From 66-474 sp051954935 (GTDB taxonomy: Bacteria; Pseudomonadota; Gammaproteobacteria; Xanthomonadales; Rhodanobacteraceae), in contig JBQCHG010000028.1 in assembly GCA_051954935.1 (NCBI GenBank), positions 1-39,618 on the forward strand: a stretch of 39,618 nt of DNA. Reading direction: 5' to 3'. The position numbers and the translations under genes were made by a program. Shown here piece by piece: positions 16,760-24,987 of the stretch. A model generated the notes under the pieces. That model did not search any database. It was not told the DNA's origin and saw only the letters and a program-made list of their open reading frames with translations. The number at the start of each line of letters is the position of its first letter. Within the stretch, counting starts at the first letter, position 1.

Positions 16760-18486
16760 TGCACCTTCCCCAACCCCGAATCTCCTCGCGGATCGCTGGC
16801 CGCACTGACCTTGTCGGTCTTGCGGTTCCAGATCACCACGTTCATGAAGCCCCAGTGGTGCTCGCCGGCGTTCACGGTGTAACCCATCCCCTGCAGCGTC
16901 TTGATCGTGGCCGGATCCAGCGCGCCGGGTTCGGCGGAGATCACGTCGGGCAGATACTGGTGGTGGAATCGCGGCTTGGCGGTGATCTGCGCGGCATCGT
17001 CGCCGTCCACGAAGCCGAGGATGCCCTCCAGCACCATGGTGATGATGCGCGAGCCACCGGGCGTGCCGATCACCATGTCGCGGTCGGGGCCGAACACGAA
17101 ACTCGGCGTCATGGACGAAAGCGGGCGATGGCCAGGCTCGGGCGCATTGGCTTCGTACCCGATCAGGCCGTACGCATTGGGCTTGCCCGGCACCAGCGCG
17201 AAATCGTCCATCTCGTTATTGAGCACGAAGCCGGTGCCGGGGATCACCAGGCACGAACCGAATTCGGTGTTCACCGTCTGCGTGGCCGAAACCATGTTGC
17301 CGTCGGCATCGATGATCGAGAAATGCGTGGTGTGCATGCTCTCCTGCGTGGCCGGGATGTCCGCCGGCGGCAGCGCGCTGCTGGGCGTCGCCTTGTCGGG
17401 CTGGATGGATTCGCGCAGCTTGTCGGCGTACGCCATGCTGGTGAGCCTGGCGATGGGCATCTGCACGAAATCCGGATCCCCGAGATATTGGGTGCGATCG
17501 CGATAGCCGCGGCGCATCGCTTCCACGATCGTGTGCACGCGATGCGCGCGATCCATCTTGTCGAGGTCGAACCCGGAGAGGATGTTCAGCATCTCCTCCA
17601 GCACCACGCCACCCGACGACGGTGGCGAGGCGGAGACGATGTGGTACGCCGGTTTGCCGGGCGGCTGGTAATCGAACGCGATCGGCGCGCGTTCCTTCAC
17701 CTTGTAATTTTCCAGATCCGCCAGCGTCCAGTTGCCACCGGCCGCGCGCACTCCGTCCACCAGCTTCCTGGCGAACTCGCCGCGATAGAAGCCGGCATCG
17801 CCATCCTTCGCGATGCGCTCCAGCGTTTCGGCGAGATCGGGATTCCTGAACACCCAGCCCTGCTCGGGCGGCTTGCCGTCCGGCAGCAGCAGCTTCGCTG
17901 AAGCCGGGTAGCGCGCGATCACCTTGGCGCGGTCGTGCAACTCACGCAGGAAACGGGCGTCCGGCTCAAAGCCGTCGCGCGCGATGCGGATCGCCGGCGC
18001 CAGCGATCTCGACAGCGGCAACTTGCCGTAATGCCGCGCCATCCAGACAAGGGCCGCGGGCTCGCCGGGTATCCCGGCCGCCAGTGGCCCGTTCAAGGAT
18101 TTGTCGCGATCCGGATTGCCGTTCGCGTCTTCGTAGAGCTTGGTGCTGGATGCAGCCGGCGCGGTCTCGCGCGCGTCCAGCATCACGTCCTTGCCATCGG
18201 ACGCGCGATGCAGCAGGAAGAACCCGCCGCCACCGATGCCGGAGCTTTGCGGTTCGACCACCGACAGCGTGGAAGCCACTGCGATCGCGGCGTCGAACGC
18301 GTTGCCGCCCTCGCGCAGGACTTCCAGGCCCGCTTCCGTCGCGAGCTTGTGCGCGGAGGCGATCGCGGCGTGTCCGGGGCGTTTCGCCGATGCGTTCGCC
18401 GTCGCGACGGGATTCGCGGCCAGCGCGGGTGTTGCGCCCACCAGCATCACGAACAGGATCAGCAACACGCGACGCAACGGCTTCAT
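16756..18486 (-). CDS. ggt: Gamma-glutamyltranspeptidase
   Basis: 576 residues, normal for GGT, from the ATG at 18486 that overlaps the ferredoxin stop as ATGA; a longer open frame upstream runs through the ferredoxin gene. Residues 1-24 form a signal peptide. The enzyme self-cleaves before a threonine, here Thr386 in the TTHFS motif, to give large and small subunits. Other family blocks are present: GGNAFDAAIA, GIGGGGFFL, the RPLSSMTPS oxyanion segment and GTPGGSRI. Family role: periplasmic cleavage of glutathione and other gamma-glutamyl compounds, releasing cysteinylglycine and glutamate. Ferredoxin followed by ggt is also the order I recall from Pseudomonas. Confidence 0.96.
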   Translation of the reverse strand: MKPLRRVLLILFVMLVGATPALAANPVATANASAKRPGHAAIASAHKLATEAGLEVLREGGNAFDAAIAVASTLSVVEPQSSGIGGGGFFLLHRASDGKDVMLDARETAPAASSTKLYEDANGNPDRDKSLNGPLAAGIPGEPAALVWMARHYGKLPLSRSLAPAIRIARDGFEPDARFLRELHDRAKVIARYPASAKLLLPDGKPPEQGWVFRNPDLAETLERIAKDGDAGFYRGEFARKLVDGVRAAGGNWTLADLENYKVKERAPIAFDYQPPGKPAYHIVSASPPSSGGVVLEEMLNILSGFDLDKMDRAHRVHTIVEAMRRGYRDRTQYLGDPDFVQMPIARLTSMAYADKLRESIQPDKATPSSALPPADIPATQESMHTTHFSIIDADGNMVSATQTVNTEFGSCLVIPGTGFVLNNEMDDFALVPGKPNAYGLIGYEANAPEPGHRPLSSMTPSFVFGPDRDMVIGTPGGSRIITMVLEGILGFVDGDDAAQITAKPRFHHQYLPDVISAEPGALDPATIKTLQGMGYTVNAGEHHWGFMNVVIWNRKTDKVSAASDPRGDSGLGKVQ

Positions 18487-18743
18487 GCGGCATCCTCCTT
18501 GCGGATCAGCGAGCGGTATTTCAGGGTCAGCGCCTCTTGCGATTCCACGTGCGCGGGATCGAGGATGATGCATTCGACCGGGCATACGGCGATGCACTGC
18601 GGTTCGTCATGGTGACCGACGCACTCGGTGCACAGCGCGGGATCGATGACGTAGTACTCCTCGCCCTGCGAAATCGCGCGGTTCGGGCAAACGGGCTCGC
18701 ATACGTCGCAATTGACGCACGCATCGGTGATCAGCAAGGCCAT
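18483..18743 (-). CDS. yfhL: 2[4Fe-4S] ferredoxin (YfhL family)
   Basis: 86 residues. Two four-cysteine motifs are visible: Cys9, Cys12, Cys15 and Cys19-Pro, then Cys38, Cys41, Cys50 and Cys54-Pro, with an extra Cys58. The eight-residue spacing between Cys41 and Cys50 is characteristic of the Allochromatium/YfhL type of low-potential ferredoxin. It is a cytoplasmic electron carrier with an undefined partner. The gene starts a run of genes with overlapping ends (ggt, MBL hydrolase) and follows coaD after one lipoprotein gene. Confidence 0.94.
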   Translation of the reverse strand: MALLITDACVNCDVCEPVCPNRAISQGEEYYVIDPALCTECVGHHDEPQCIAVCPVECIILDPAHVESQEALTLKYRSLIRKEDAA

Positions 18744-18754
18744 TGCGGAATTTT

Positions 18755-18796
18755 AGCACCCGTCGGGTGCTTACCCTCTCCCGTTGCGGGAGAGGG
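18755..18796. repeat. Two adjacent hairpins between lipoprotein and ferredoxin genes
   Basis: A 9-bp perfect stem (18774-18782 with 18788-18796, arms CCCTCTCCC/GGGAGAGGG) lies next to a 7-bp stem (18755-18761 with 18765-18771). No U-run follows on the minus strand, so they are not classical terminators. They may attenuate or stabilise the transcript between the two genes. The CCCTCTCCC arm type is common in xanthomonad and pseudomonad intergenic regions. Confidence 0.5.
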
Positions 18797-18816
18797 TCAG
18801 CTCAGCATGTGGAGCG

Positions 18817-19311
18817 TTACATCTGGGCGAAACGGAAATCCGCGCCGCTCGGCGCGATCGCCTGCTGCACGCGATCCTTGTCGGCGGCATCGCCGATGTA
18901 CAGCACCGCCACGCCCTTGAACGAACCCGGCTGCGCGTTCTTGAACGCGGCAATCAGCACGTCGGCGGTCTTGGCCGAGTCCGGGCCGCCGGCGGCGATC
19001 ATGTTGCCCGGCAGAACCGTCTGCGCAACCACGCCGTTGAGCGTGTCCTGCACGCGACCGCGCGCGGCCTGGTCATCAGGGGTGTCGCCCGCCGGCACGA
19101 AATACACGTAAGGCGAATTCTGGATGTCCTGCATGTGCGCCTGGATGATCTGGGTCAGGTACGCCTGCCAACCCTTGATATCGTCGGGCTTGGCGGGTTT
19201 GGAGACCTGTGCCGCCTGCGCCGGCTGGTCGCTCTGCTGGCTCTTGTTGCACGCGGACAACGTGAATGTCGCGGTCAACGCGATGGCAATGATGAATGCG
19301 ATTTTGCGCAT
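18817..19311 (-). CDS. Putative lipoprotein, unknown function
   Basis: 164 residues from the ATG at 19311, eight bases after a GAGG site. A basic N-terminus, a hydrophobic core and the lipobox LSAC (Cys about residue 21) mark it as a lipoprotein. A low-complexity linker (QSDQPAQAAQVSKPAKP) precedes a soluble domain of about 125 residues with no motif that I recognise. It is placed between coaD and the ferredoxin gene, which are often close together in gammaproteobacteria, so it may be a lineage-specific insertion. Function is unknown. Confidence 0.78.
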   Translation of the reverse strand: MRKIAFIIAIALTATFTLSACNKSQQSDQPAQAAQVSKPAKPDDIKGWQAYLTQIIQAHMQDIQNSPYVYFVPAGDTPDDQAARGRVQDTLNGVVAQTVLPGNMIAAGGPDSAKTADVLIAAFKNAQPGSFKGVAVLYIGDAADKDRVQQAIAPSGADFRFAQM

Positions 19312-19326
19312 GATGCTCACCTCGGG

Positions 19327-19839
19327 TTACGTGGATTGACGGAGCTTGAAGCGTTGACGCAGCGCATCCTGCACCGCGGGGTGGACAAAACCTGAAACAT
19401 CGCCGCCCAGCCGCGCGATTTCGCGGACCAGCGAGGAGGAGATGAAACTGTAGCGTTCGGATGGCGTGAGAAACAAGGTTTCCGCTTGCGGGATCAGGTG
19501 CCGGTTCATGCTCGCAAGCTGGAATTCGTATTCGAAATCCGACACCGCGCGCAGGCCGCGCAGGATTACACCGGCACCCACGTTGGCGATGAAATCCGCG
19601 AGCAGGGTATCGAAGCCGCGCACTTCCGCGTTGGGGATGCCGTCCAGGGCAATGCGCGCCAGATCGATCCGTTGTGCGAGCGGCAGGCACGGCGTCTTGG
19701 CCGTGCTCTCGGCGACGGCCACGATCACGCGGTCGAACAGTGGCGCGGCACGCGCGACCAGGTCGCTGTGCCCATGCGTGATCGGATCGAACGTGCCGGG
19801 ATAAACCGCGACCCGGCCGTTGGCGCTCGTGCTCCCCAT
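19327..19839 (-). CDS. coaD: Pantetheine-phosphate adenylyltransferase
   Basis: 170 residues, normal length. The nucleotidyltransferase motif GTFDPITHGH is at 15-24 and the C-terminal ISSSLVRE motif is at about 130. It catalyses the fourth step of coenzyme A synthesis, transfer of AMP from ATP to 4'-phosphopantetheine, in the cytoplasm. The ATG at 19839 lies in the right place for the family although it lacks a clear ribosome site. The gene follows rsmD by 73 bases, as is common. An imperfect hairpin (19887-19910) lies in that gap. Confidence 0.96.
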   Translation of the reverse strand: MGSTSANGRVAVYPGTFDPITHGHSDLVARAAPLFDRVIVAVAESTAKTPCLPLAQRIDLARIALDGIPNAEVRGFDTLLADFIANVGAGVILRGLRAVSDFEYEFQLASMNRHLIPQAETLFLTPSERYSFISSSLVREIARLGGDVSGFVHPAVQDALRQRFKLRQST

Positions 19840-19912
19840 GGCGCGGATTGTGCCACTTGGGAAAGCCGCGCGGTATCCGCTTGCGGGCGGTCCGAATTTT
19901 TTCGGCCCGCAT

Positions 19913-20488
19913 TCACCCGACGCGATGCAACGCCCCGCGCACCCCACCGGCGCGGGTTTCCCGGTGCAGCGCCCAACGCGGCGGCAGGACCGGAACCACA
20001 TTCCCGGGCGATTCGATGTAAATGTATGTGTCCGGTGCCAGCCAGCCGTTCGCATCCAGCAGATCGGCCGCGCGGCTCCAGAACCCCGACTCAAACGGCG
20101 GATCGAGGAACACGATGCCGAAGGGCCGCGCCGGCGCTTTCGCCAGGAGTTCCAGCGCATCGACGCACTGCACTTCGGCGTTCGAAACATGCAGGCGTTC
20201 CAGGTCGGCGATGATTTTCTGCGCCTGTGCGCGATCTCGTTCGACCAGCAACACGCTCCCGGCTCCGCGGGAAACCGCTTCGATGCCCAGCGCGCCGCTA
20301 CCTGCAAACAGATCCAGCACGCGCGCGCCCTCGATCACCGGCATCAGCCAGTTGAACAGGGTTTCGCGGAGTCGCTGCGGCGTGGGCCGCAGGCCGGGAA
20401 GCGCCGGCACCGCCAGCTTCGAGCCGCGCAAGGACCCGCCGACGATGCGCACGGTCCCGGGTGGCTTGGCCGGATGCACGCGTTTCAT
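19913..20488 (-). CDS. rsmD: 16S rRNA (guanine966-N2)-methyltransferase
   Basis: 191 residues from the ATG at 20488. The SAM-binding motif LDLFAGSGALGIEA (58-71) and the catalytic DPPF (129-132) are in place, and the N-terminus (VRIVGGSLRGSKLAVPALPGLRPT) matches RsmD closely. It methylates G966 of 16S rRNA in the small ribosomal subunit. An open frame extends 54 codons further upstream but is made of the inverted-repeat element at 20494-20760, whose end lies only five bases before the ATG. The element therefore supplies the leader of this gene, and no ribosome site is obvious. Confidence 0.95.
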   Translation of the reverse strand: MKRVHPAKPPGTVRIVGGSLRGSKLAVPALPGLRPTPQRLRETLFNWLMPVIEGARVLDLFAGSGALGIEAVSRGAGSVLLVERDRAQAQKIIADLERLHVSNAEVQCVDALELLAKAPARPFGIVFLDPPFESGFWSRAADLLDANGWLAPDTYIYIESPGNVVPVLPPRWALHRETRAGGVRGALHRVG

Positions 20489-20493
20489 GGGCA

Positions 20494-20760
20494 GGGTCTG
20501 TTCACTGCTAGCCAGATGAGCCGCGTTGCTTCCGCAGCGGCTGCCAGACGAAGGGGCGCGCCGCAGCGCCATGCCATCCATGGCCAAGGCGCGCACCAAT
20601 GTATGGCGGCCGCTGCGGAGCAACCCTTCGGGCCGGGGCCCTTTGCCCACATGGCGGCGTCATCGCTCGTCTATGTATCGACATACATCTTCTTCTCTCT
20701 TCCTTGCCCTGCGGGCAAAGGGCCCACGGCGCGGCCATTTGGCTAACAGTAAACAGACCC
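20494..20760. mobile_element. 267-bp inverted-repeat element (MITE-like)
   Basis: The ends are 21-bp inverted repeats (20494-20514 and 20740-20760), 19 of 21 matching and starting GGGTCTGTT. Inside are two further complementary pairs: 20525-20545 with 20605-20624 (nearly perfect) and 20636-20648 with 20713-20725 (13 of 13). The second pair encloses a small perfect stem ATGTAT-CGAC-ATACAT (20673-20688). There is no transposase. I see no clear target-site duplication. It fills the rsmD-ftsY intergenic region (20489-20819), which holds no gene. Confidence 0.7.
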
Positions 20761-20819
20761 TTGGGAACGGCTGCTAACATGCTGCTGATTGTCTTGGAGC
20801 ACCAGGCGCAACGCCAGCC

Positions 20820-21902
20820 ATGCAGAAATTCTGGAAAAGGATCACCGGTCGCGGCGAGCCCGAACAGCCCGCCGACGAGACCGCGCCGCAAACGGAATTG
20901 CCGGAAGTGTCGGTCGCGCCCTCGCCTGCCGAACCGGTCGAGGCACAGCTCGAACCCGCGCCGATGCCGGAACCGGAGCCCACGCCGGCCAGGCGCAGTT
21001 GGCGCGAGCGCCTTTCGGGCAGCGGCTTCGCGCGCAACCTCACTTCGTTGTTCGTGCGTCATCCCAAACTGGATGACGACCTGCTGGACGAACTGGAAAC
21101 CACGCTGCTCACCGCCGACGTCGGCATCGCCGCCACGCAGGAGCTGGTGGACGATTTGCGCCGACGCATGCACAAGCGCGAGTTCGCCGACGCGAACGCG
21201 CTGCTCGGCGCATTGCGCACGGCGCTGGTCGCGATGCTGGAGCCGGTCGCGCGACCGCTGGATGTCGGCACGGGCAATCCCTTCGTGCTGCTGGTCGTGG
21301 GTGTGAACGGCGTAGGCAAGACCACCACTATCGGCAAGCTCGCGCGGCGCTACCGTGACGAGCACCGCTCGGTAATGCTTGCTGCGGGCGATACGTTCCG
21401 TGCGGCCGCGGTTGCGCAACTGCAGGAGTGGGGCGCGCGCAACCAGGTGCCGGTGATCGCGCAGGGACAAAATGCCGATTCGGCCAGCGTGATCTTCGAC
21501 GCGCTGCAGACCGCGCAGGCGCGCGAGACCGACGTGCTGATCGCCGATACCGCCGGCCGGCTGCACACGCAGTCGGGCCTGATGAACGAGCTGGCGAAGG
21601 TGGTGCGCGTTTTGCGGAAACTGGACGAGAGCGCACCACACGAAGTGCTGATGGTGATCGACGGCACCACCGGCCAGAACGCGATCAGCCAGGTGCGCCA
21701 GTTCCGCGAAGCCACCGGTGTCACCGGCCTGGTCGTCACCAAGCTCGACGGCACCGCGAAAGGCGGCGTGGTGTTCGCACTCGCGCGGGAGTTCGGGTTG
21801 CCGATCCGCTATGTGGGCCTTGGCGAAGGCGCGGCGGATTTGCGCGTGTTCGATCCCGGCGCATTCGTCGATGGCCTGTTGCCCGCAAGGCTGGGCGAAT
21901 GA
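20820..21902 (+). CDS. ftsY: Signal recognition particle receptor FtsY
   Basis: 360 residues. An acidic, Pro-rich A region (about 11-57) precedes the NG domain. GTPase motifs are G1 GVNGVGKTTT (161-170), DTAGR (243-247) and TKLDG (307-311), with the SRP-type DTFRAAA box. It acts at the inner membrane, docking the ribosome-SRP complex for co-translational insertion. The ATG at 20820 lies 59 bases after the end of the inverted-repeat element, and TGCTAACAT at 20772-20780 could be an extended -10 sequence. Its stop overlaps the next gene as ATGA. Confidence 0.97.
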   Translation: MQKFWKRITGRGEPEQPADETAPQTELPEVSVAPSPAEPVEAQLEPAPMPEPEPTPARRSWRERLSGSGFARNLTSLFVRHPKLDDDLLDELETTLLTADVGIAATQELVDDLRRRMHKREFADANALLGALRTALVAMLEPVARPLDVGTGNPFVLLVVGVNGVGKTTTIGKLARRYRDEHRSVMLAAGDTFRAAAVAQLQEWGARNQVPVIAQGQNADSASVIFDALQTAQARETDVLIADTAGRLHTQSGLMNELAKVVRVLRKLDESAPHEVLMVIDGTTGQNAISQVRQFREATGVTGLVVTKLDGTAKGGVVFALAREFGLPIRYVGLGEGAADLRVFDPGAFVDGLLPARLGE

Positions 21903-23050
21903 GCGCAAGCGATTCCATGCGTGCGTATCCCTGGCGCTGGATCGCCGCTGCGGTGATCGTATTGATCCTGCTGGCGGCCTTGGCCGGCGTGCTGATCGTG
22001 CGTTCGCTGCTGCAGCCCCAGCGCTTCACCGCGTTGCTGCAATCGCAACTGGCGAATGCCGGGCTGATCCTCAGCGTGGACAAGCCCGCGTCGCCCGCGC
22101 TGTGGCCGCACCCGGCGGTGCAATTGCAGGGCTTCCGCCTGAGCGTCGCCGGCGCGGCAACACCGCTTCTGTCCGCTTCGGAAGCACGCATCGTGGTGCC
22201 ATGGCGTGCGCTGCTGCATCGCGAACTCGCGATCGAGCGGCTGGAGATCGAAACGCCACGCATCGATATCGACCAGTTGCAGACGCTGCTCTCGCGCATG
22301 CCGCACAACGCGGGCGCGCCGCAACTGCCGCGCATCGGCGCGGGCCTGCGCATCGTCAACGGCATGCTGGTACGCGGGAGCGAGCCGTTGTTGTTCGACG
22401 TCAACGCGCAAACCGGCCCGCTGATGCCGGGCACGCCGTTCCATCTGGACGCTTCCGCACGCAACGGCGCAGACCTCGGCGGCAGGCTGGGCCTGCGCAT
22501 GCTGCCGCAGCAAGGGGACGGCATGCTGAGTTTCGAAAACATCGATTTGCAAATGGGCGTCGAGCAGGGCGCGCAGGCGCACATCGCAGGCGATGCATCC
22601 TGGGCTGGCGGCAGCGAACTCGGCGCGAACCTGCACGGCGGATTCACCCTGCCCGCACACGGCAGCGTGGCGGCAGTCGCGAGCACGCCGGCGGCCGCAT
22701 CTTCCGCGGCGCCTCCGGTGCCGGCGCGGAATTACACGATCGCCTTGCAGATCCACCCTGCGCAAGGCGCGAACCCGATGACCGCCGTGCTCAAGCTGGA
22801 CGGCGAAGGCAAGCACGCGGACATGAGCGTGCAGCCGACCGCGTTGCCGGGCTGGTGGAATGACGTGCTCGGTTCGTCGCCGGAAACCGCGCTGGCAATG
22901 CCGCCGATGAGCGGCAGCGCGCAACTGGACGCGATGGATGTCGGCCCGCTGCACATGCAGGGCGTACGGATCGAGGCCGGGCCGCACGTGGTGCCGGTCG
23001 GCGCATCCAGCACGGTCGGACCCGCGAAAGCCGCGACCTCCGGGCATTGA
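21899..23050 (+). CDS. AsmA-like inner-membrane protein
   Basis: 383 residues from an ATG that overlaps the ftsY stop. One N-terminal membrane helix (about 14-36) is followed by a periplasmic beta-rich region with the LLQSQLANAGLILSVDKPASPALWPHPAVQLQGF start typical of AsmA family proteins, shorter than E. coli AsmA (about 617 residues). The C-terminal third contains an Ala/Pro-rich linker (about 262-280). The family is thought to act in lipid transport or outer-membrane biogenesis. An AsmA-like gene directly before mutY-yggX is, as I recall, also found in Pseudomonas. Function here is inferred from the family only. Confidence 0.82.
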   Translation: MSASDSMRAYPWRWIAAAVIVLILLAALAGVLIVRSLLQPQRFTALLQSQLANAGLILSVDKPASPALWPHPAVQLQGFRLSVAGAATPLLSASEARIVVPWRALLHRELAIERLEIETPRIDIDQLQTLLSRMPHNAGAPQLPRIGAGLRIVNGMLVRGSEPLLFDVNAQTGPLMPGTPFHLDASARNGADLGGRLGLRMLPQQGDGMLSFENIDLQMGVEQGAQAHIAGDASWAGGSELGANLHGGFTLPAHGSVAAVASTPAAASSAAPPVPARNYTIALQIHPAQGANPMTAVLKLDGEGKHADMSVQPTALPGWWNDVLGSSPETALAMPPMSGSAQLDAMDVGPLHMQGVRIEAGPHVVPVGASSTVGPAKAATSGH

Positions 23051-23054
23051 AGCG

Positions 23055-24113
23055 ATGTCCGAAATCGCTTCGCGGCTTCTGCCCTGGTTCGACCGTCACG
23101 GCCGCCACGATCTGCCGTGGCAGCATCCCCGCACGCCATATCTGGTATGGGTTTCCGAGGTGATGCTGCAGCAGACGCAGGTCGCAACGGTGATTCCCTA
23201 TTTCGAACGCTTCGTGCGCGAACTGCCGGGTGTGCGTGCACTGGCCGAAGCCGGCGAAGACCAAGTGTTCGCGTTGTGGTCGGGCCTTGGCTATTACCGC
23301 CGTGCGCGGCATCTGCATCAGGCAGCGCGCGTGTGCGTCGCGCAGCATGGCGGGGAACTGCCACGCGATTTCGCATCGCTCGCCGCATTGCCCGGAATCG
23401 GCCGCTCCACCGCCGGCGCGATCCTGGCGCTCGCCCACGGCGAACGGTTCGCGATCCTGGATGGCAACGTCAAGCGCGTGCTGACGCGCTTCCATGGCGT
23501 GCATGGCTGGCCGGGCGAGCGCGCCATCGAGCAGCGGCTGTGGGCATCGGCCGAGCGCCACACGCCGGGCGAACGCGTCGCCGACTACACGCAGGCGATC
23601 ATGGATCTTGGCGCGACCGTTTGCACGCGCACCAGGCCGCGCTGCGGCGAATGTCCACTCTCGCAACTTTGCATCGCGCACAGGCAATGCTTGACCGATG
23701 CGCTGCCGCAACCGCGACCCGTGCGCGATCTGCCGCAGAAACAAACGGTGATGCTGATCCTGCGCAATGTGGAAGGTCGCATCCTGCTGCAACGGCGCGG
23801 CGCAAGCGGCGTGTGGTCGGGATTATGGTCGCTGCCCGAAGCGGCGGACCGCGACTCCGCAAGCCGTATCGCGACGTCGCTGGTGCGGCTCGATGCAACG
23901 CAAGCCGAAGCCCTGCCTCCGTTCCTGCACACCTTTACGCATTACCGGCTGCATGCACAGCCGCTGCTGTGGCGTGGAGTGCACCCGCATCACGCCGTAG
24001 CGGATGCGCCGGAGCTGCGCTGGTGCACGCGTGAGGATTTGGCTGCGGTCGGCATCCCCGCACCGGTGCGCAAGTTATTACATGCGATCATCCCTGATCG
24101 CTGCACCATATAG
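23055..24113 (+). CDS. mutY: A/G-specific adenine DNA glycosylase
   Basis: 352 residues. The catalytic Glu35 (SEVMLQQTQ) and Asp136 (ILDGNVKRV), the helix-hairpin-helix LPGIGRSTAGAIL (112-124) and the four cysteines of the 4Fe-4S cluster (190, 197, 200, 206) sit at nearly the same positions as in E. coli MutY. The C-terminal domain (about 230-350) is the Nudix-like module that recognises 8-oxoguanine. It removes adenine mispaired with 8-oxoguanine, preventing G:C to T:A changes. The start lies four bases after the preceding stop, and yggX follows, the usual order. Confidence 0.97.
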   Translation: MSEIASRLLPWFDRHGRHDLPWQHPRTPYLVWVSEVMLQQTQVATVIPYFERFVRELPGVRALAEAGEDQVFALWSGLGYYRRARHLHQAARVCVAQHGGELPRDFASLAALPGIGRSTAGAILALAHGERFAILDGNVKRVLTRFHGVHGWPGERAIEQRLWASAERHTPGERVADYTQAIMDLGATVCTRTRPRCGECPLSQLCIAHRQCLTDALPQPRPVRDLPQKQTVMLILRNVEGRILLQRRGASGVWSGLWSLPEAADRDSASRIATSLVRLDATQAEALPPFLHTFTHYRLHAQPLLWRGVHPHHAVADAPELRWCTREDLAAVGIPAPVRKLLHAIIPDRCTI

Positions 24114-24154
24114 CCACTTCTCTGCTGGCCTGCTTTGTTTGACACACACCCAAA

Positions 24155-24184
24155 GCGGCCATCGTGGCCGCACTTCTCGAGAAG
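24155..24184. repeat. Two small palindromes in the mutY-yggX gap
   Basis: A 7-bp perfect stem with a TCG loop (24155-24171) is followed at once by a 12-bp perfect palindrome CTTCTCGAGAAG (24173-24184). They lie in the 105-base gap before yggX and could affect the transcript or bind a regulator. No T-run follows directly. Confidence 0.4.
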
Positions 24185-24218
24185 CAATCGTTTCAAATTT
24201 ACTTTTTTGGAGATGCCC

Positions 24219-24491
24219 ATGAGCCGAACCGTATTCTGCGAAAAATTGCAGCACGAGGCCGAAGGGCTGGATTACGCGCCCTGGCCGGGCGAGCTGGGCC
24301 AGCGCATCTACCAGCACGTCAGCAAGCAGGCGTGGCAGCAGTGGCTGGCGCACCAGACCATGCTGATCAATGAGAACCGGCTGTCACCGCTGGATCCGAA
24401 AGCACGGGCATTCCTTGCCGAGCAGATGGAGCGGTTCCTGTTCGGCGACGATGCGGAAAAGCCCGCGGGTTACGTACCCCCTGCGGATTGA
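24219..24491 (+). CDS. yggX: Fe(2+)-trafficking / oxidative damage protection protein
   Basis: 90 residues, the full family length. The N-terminus SRTVFCEKLQHEAEGLD with its conserved Cys6 and the PWPGELGQRIY segment identify YggX. The family protects Fe-S proteins from oxidative damage and is thought to handle ferrous iron in the cytoplasm. The ATG at 24219 is preceded by TTGGAG; the open frame further upstream is not conserved in character. Its partnership with mutY makes sense because both respond to oxidative stress and MutY is itself an Fe-S enzyme. Confidence 0.97.
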   Translation: MSRTVFCEKLQHEAEGLDYAPWPGELGQRIYQHVSKQAWQQWLAHQTMLINENRLSPLDPKARAFLAEQMERFLFGDDAEKPAGYVPPAD

Positions 24492-24519
24492 TGCACGCAG
24501 GCAATGCTCGCGCGTTTGC

Positions 24520-24912
24520 CTATTTGCCCGAGCGCACCATTGCCTTGTAGTTCACCTGCTGGATGGTCTTGATCCGGCATTGCCAGTTGTGACCAGCTGT
24601 AATGTCGCCGTACTCGACGAAGTCCGTGCCAGCGTGGACGTTCCCCGCCGCCGAGGTCAGGCGGATGGCGGAAGCCTCTTCCAGCCGCGGACAGGACAAC
24701 ACCGTGATCAGATAGACCTGGTTGAAACCGGTGCGCACCGCCAGCGCCTTGTCGCCTTGCGCGTCCGTCCCGAGATAGATGAGGTTGTCCACTCGCAGGA
24801 TGTGCGCGCTTGCTTGCGGCGGCGACGCGAACTGCTGGTAGCGCGCAAGTTCGGCCACGTTCCGATTGCCTGCATGCACAATCGGCAATGCCAGCAGGCC
24901 GCACCCCAGCAA
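24520..24912 (-). CDS. Small secreted protein, paralogue of the next gene; 5' end possibly frameshifted
   Basis: 130 residues in the open frame. The protein shares its plan with the 24988-25428 product: Y(Q/-)(Q/R)(F/Y)ASPPQ, then YLG.(D/N)AQG(D/E), then (F/V)NQVYL, and a closing C(R/K)I..IQ(Q/K)V(N/D)YKA. The family resembles DUF6491 as I recall it, but the assignment is uncertain. The only start in frame is a TTG at 24912, nine bases after GGAGGAG. An ATG at 24941 encodes MKTSGG, like the paralogue's start, but in another frame. One added base would join it to a normal signal peptide (ALLGCGLLALPIVHA). So either translation begins at the TTG with a short, uncharged leader, or the gene is broken. 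Confidence 0.6.
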   Translation of the reverse strand: MLGCGLLALPIVHAGNRNVAELARYQQFASPPQASAHILRVDNLIYLGTDAQGDKALAVRTGFNQVYLITVLSCPRLEEASAIRLTSAAGNVHAGTDFVEYGDITAGHNWQCRIKTIQQVNYKAMVRSGK

Positions 24913-24987
24913 CGCGATGGTTCTCCTCCCGAAGTTTTCATGCCCGGCTCCTTTGCGACGCCGGCTCGGAGGATGCGCCAGGCGCGG

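Noticed and set aside
18755..18771. Intrinsic terminator before the ferredoxin gene
   Set aside because: The stem is short and is followed by an A-run rather than a U-run on the transcribed strand.
20489..20650. N-terminal extension of RsmD
   Set aside because: The extra frame is encoded by the inverted-repeat element, and the family start fits the ATG at 20488.
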